Positions 63,859-64,000 of a DNA stretch of 64,000 bases are shown piece after piece. This DNA is from Sediminicola arcticus. GTDB lineage: Bacteria > Bacteroidota > Bacteroidia > Flavobacteriales > Flavobacteriaceae. The notes beneath the pieces were generated by a model. That model saw nothing but the letters and a program-made list of their open reading frames with translations. It was not told where the DNA came from and made no database searches. The stretch is from assembly GCF_040566695.1 (NCBI RefSeq), contig NZ_JBEXAE010000001.1, positions 62,001 through 126,000 on the forward strand, written 5' to 3'. Position 1 is the stretch's first letter. The number at the start of each line of letters is the position of its first letter. The position numbers and the translations under genes are program-made.

Positions 63859-64000
63859 CTATACCGCTTTGGCTGTAGCCTCTTTTAGTGATTTTAGATT
63901 GATATCCAGTAGGTTTACATCCTCATCGGATACAAAATTGTAATATCCAAAATATTCGAAGCCGTGTTTCTTGAGCACTTTCATAAGGTCATTGACCAAC
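63859..64000 (-). CDS. C-terminal part of an unidentified protein, 5' end outside the window
   Basis: The minus strand is open from the edge to a TAG at 63859-63861, giving about 46 residues: LMKVLKKHGFEYFGYYNFVS then EDVNLLDINLKSLKEATAKA and V. No family recognised from this tail. The coding look, the stop and the hairpin behind it support a real gene. Confidence 0.6.
   Translation of the reverse strand, partial: LVNDLMKVLKKHGFEYFGYYNFVSDEDVNLLDINLKSLKEATAKAV

Overview
The window is a Bacteroidota chromosome segment, almost certainly from a marine Flavobacteriaceae member. Signs of this are the SusC/SusD pair, TonB-linked proteins with carboxypeptidase-regulatory N-domains, a PorT-like protein beside ExbB/ExbD genes, low G+C, TAnnTTTG-type promoter elements, and flavobacterial versions of the ribosomal genes. 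No prophage, CRISPR array or intact insertion sequence was seen.

Layout. 1-4.5 kb: cutC (cut by the window edge), a Tat-exported glycosylasparaginase, polA. 4.5-10.7 kb: a relic of an older susC/susD locus, then an intact SusC/SusD pair and a small lipoprotein. 10.8-14.5 kb: a DUF5916 remnant, a trinucleotide microsatellite, then rplM-rpsI, rpsB (with an extra helix-hairpin-helix tail) and tsf. 14.7-23.1 kb: an M61 peptidase, pyrH-frr, a DUF5686 outer-membrane protein and an RND/MMPL permease. 23.2-30.1 kb: asnS-rpoN-membrane protein converging on porT and an exbB/exbD cluster, then tRNA-Ser. 30.2-37.6 kb: asparaginase, TatD, a retropepsin-like protein, sucB-sucA and two small conserved proteins. 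37.6-43.6 kb: a broken amidohydrolase, galE, a DegT aminotransferase, waaA and a sugar porter. 44.1-46.7 kb: a GAF/PAS protein ending in a phosphoacceptor helix but with no kinase ATPase domain, overlapping a single-domain response regulator.

47.0-55.1 kb is the most interesting region: a sulfide/persulfide detoxification island bounded by two ~200-bp direct repeats. It holds two YeeE/YedE halves, a CstB-like persulfide dioxygenase-sulfurtransferase, a type II sulfide:quinone oxidoreductase, a DUF2892 protein, a rhodanese and a TauE/SafE exporter, with decayed dps, dsrE and Crp/Fnr genes between them. Five of its transcription units carry the palindrome GTAAC-N4-GTTAC, and a sixth carries a variant. 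A second cstB at 62.3 kb has the same palindrome. In all seven cases the palindrome centre lies exactly 36.5 bp upstream of the last base of a TAnnTTTG-like -7 element. This is the class II activator geometry of Crp/Fnr proteins, so I read it as a Crp/Fnr-controlled sulfide regulon whose local regulator gene is broken.

55-64 kb: a TonB-dependent receptor plus thioredoxin behind a perfect 11-bp inverted repeat that overlaps the -7 element (metalloregulator-like); an operon of two related secreted proteins with a TPR/class III adenylate cyclase; the second cstB; a small inverted-repeat element; and a gene entering from the right edge. All calls come from reading the sequence; no database search was possible.
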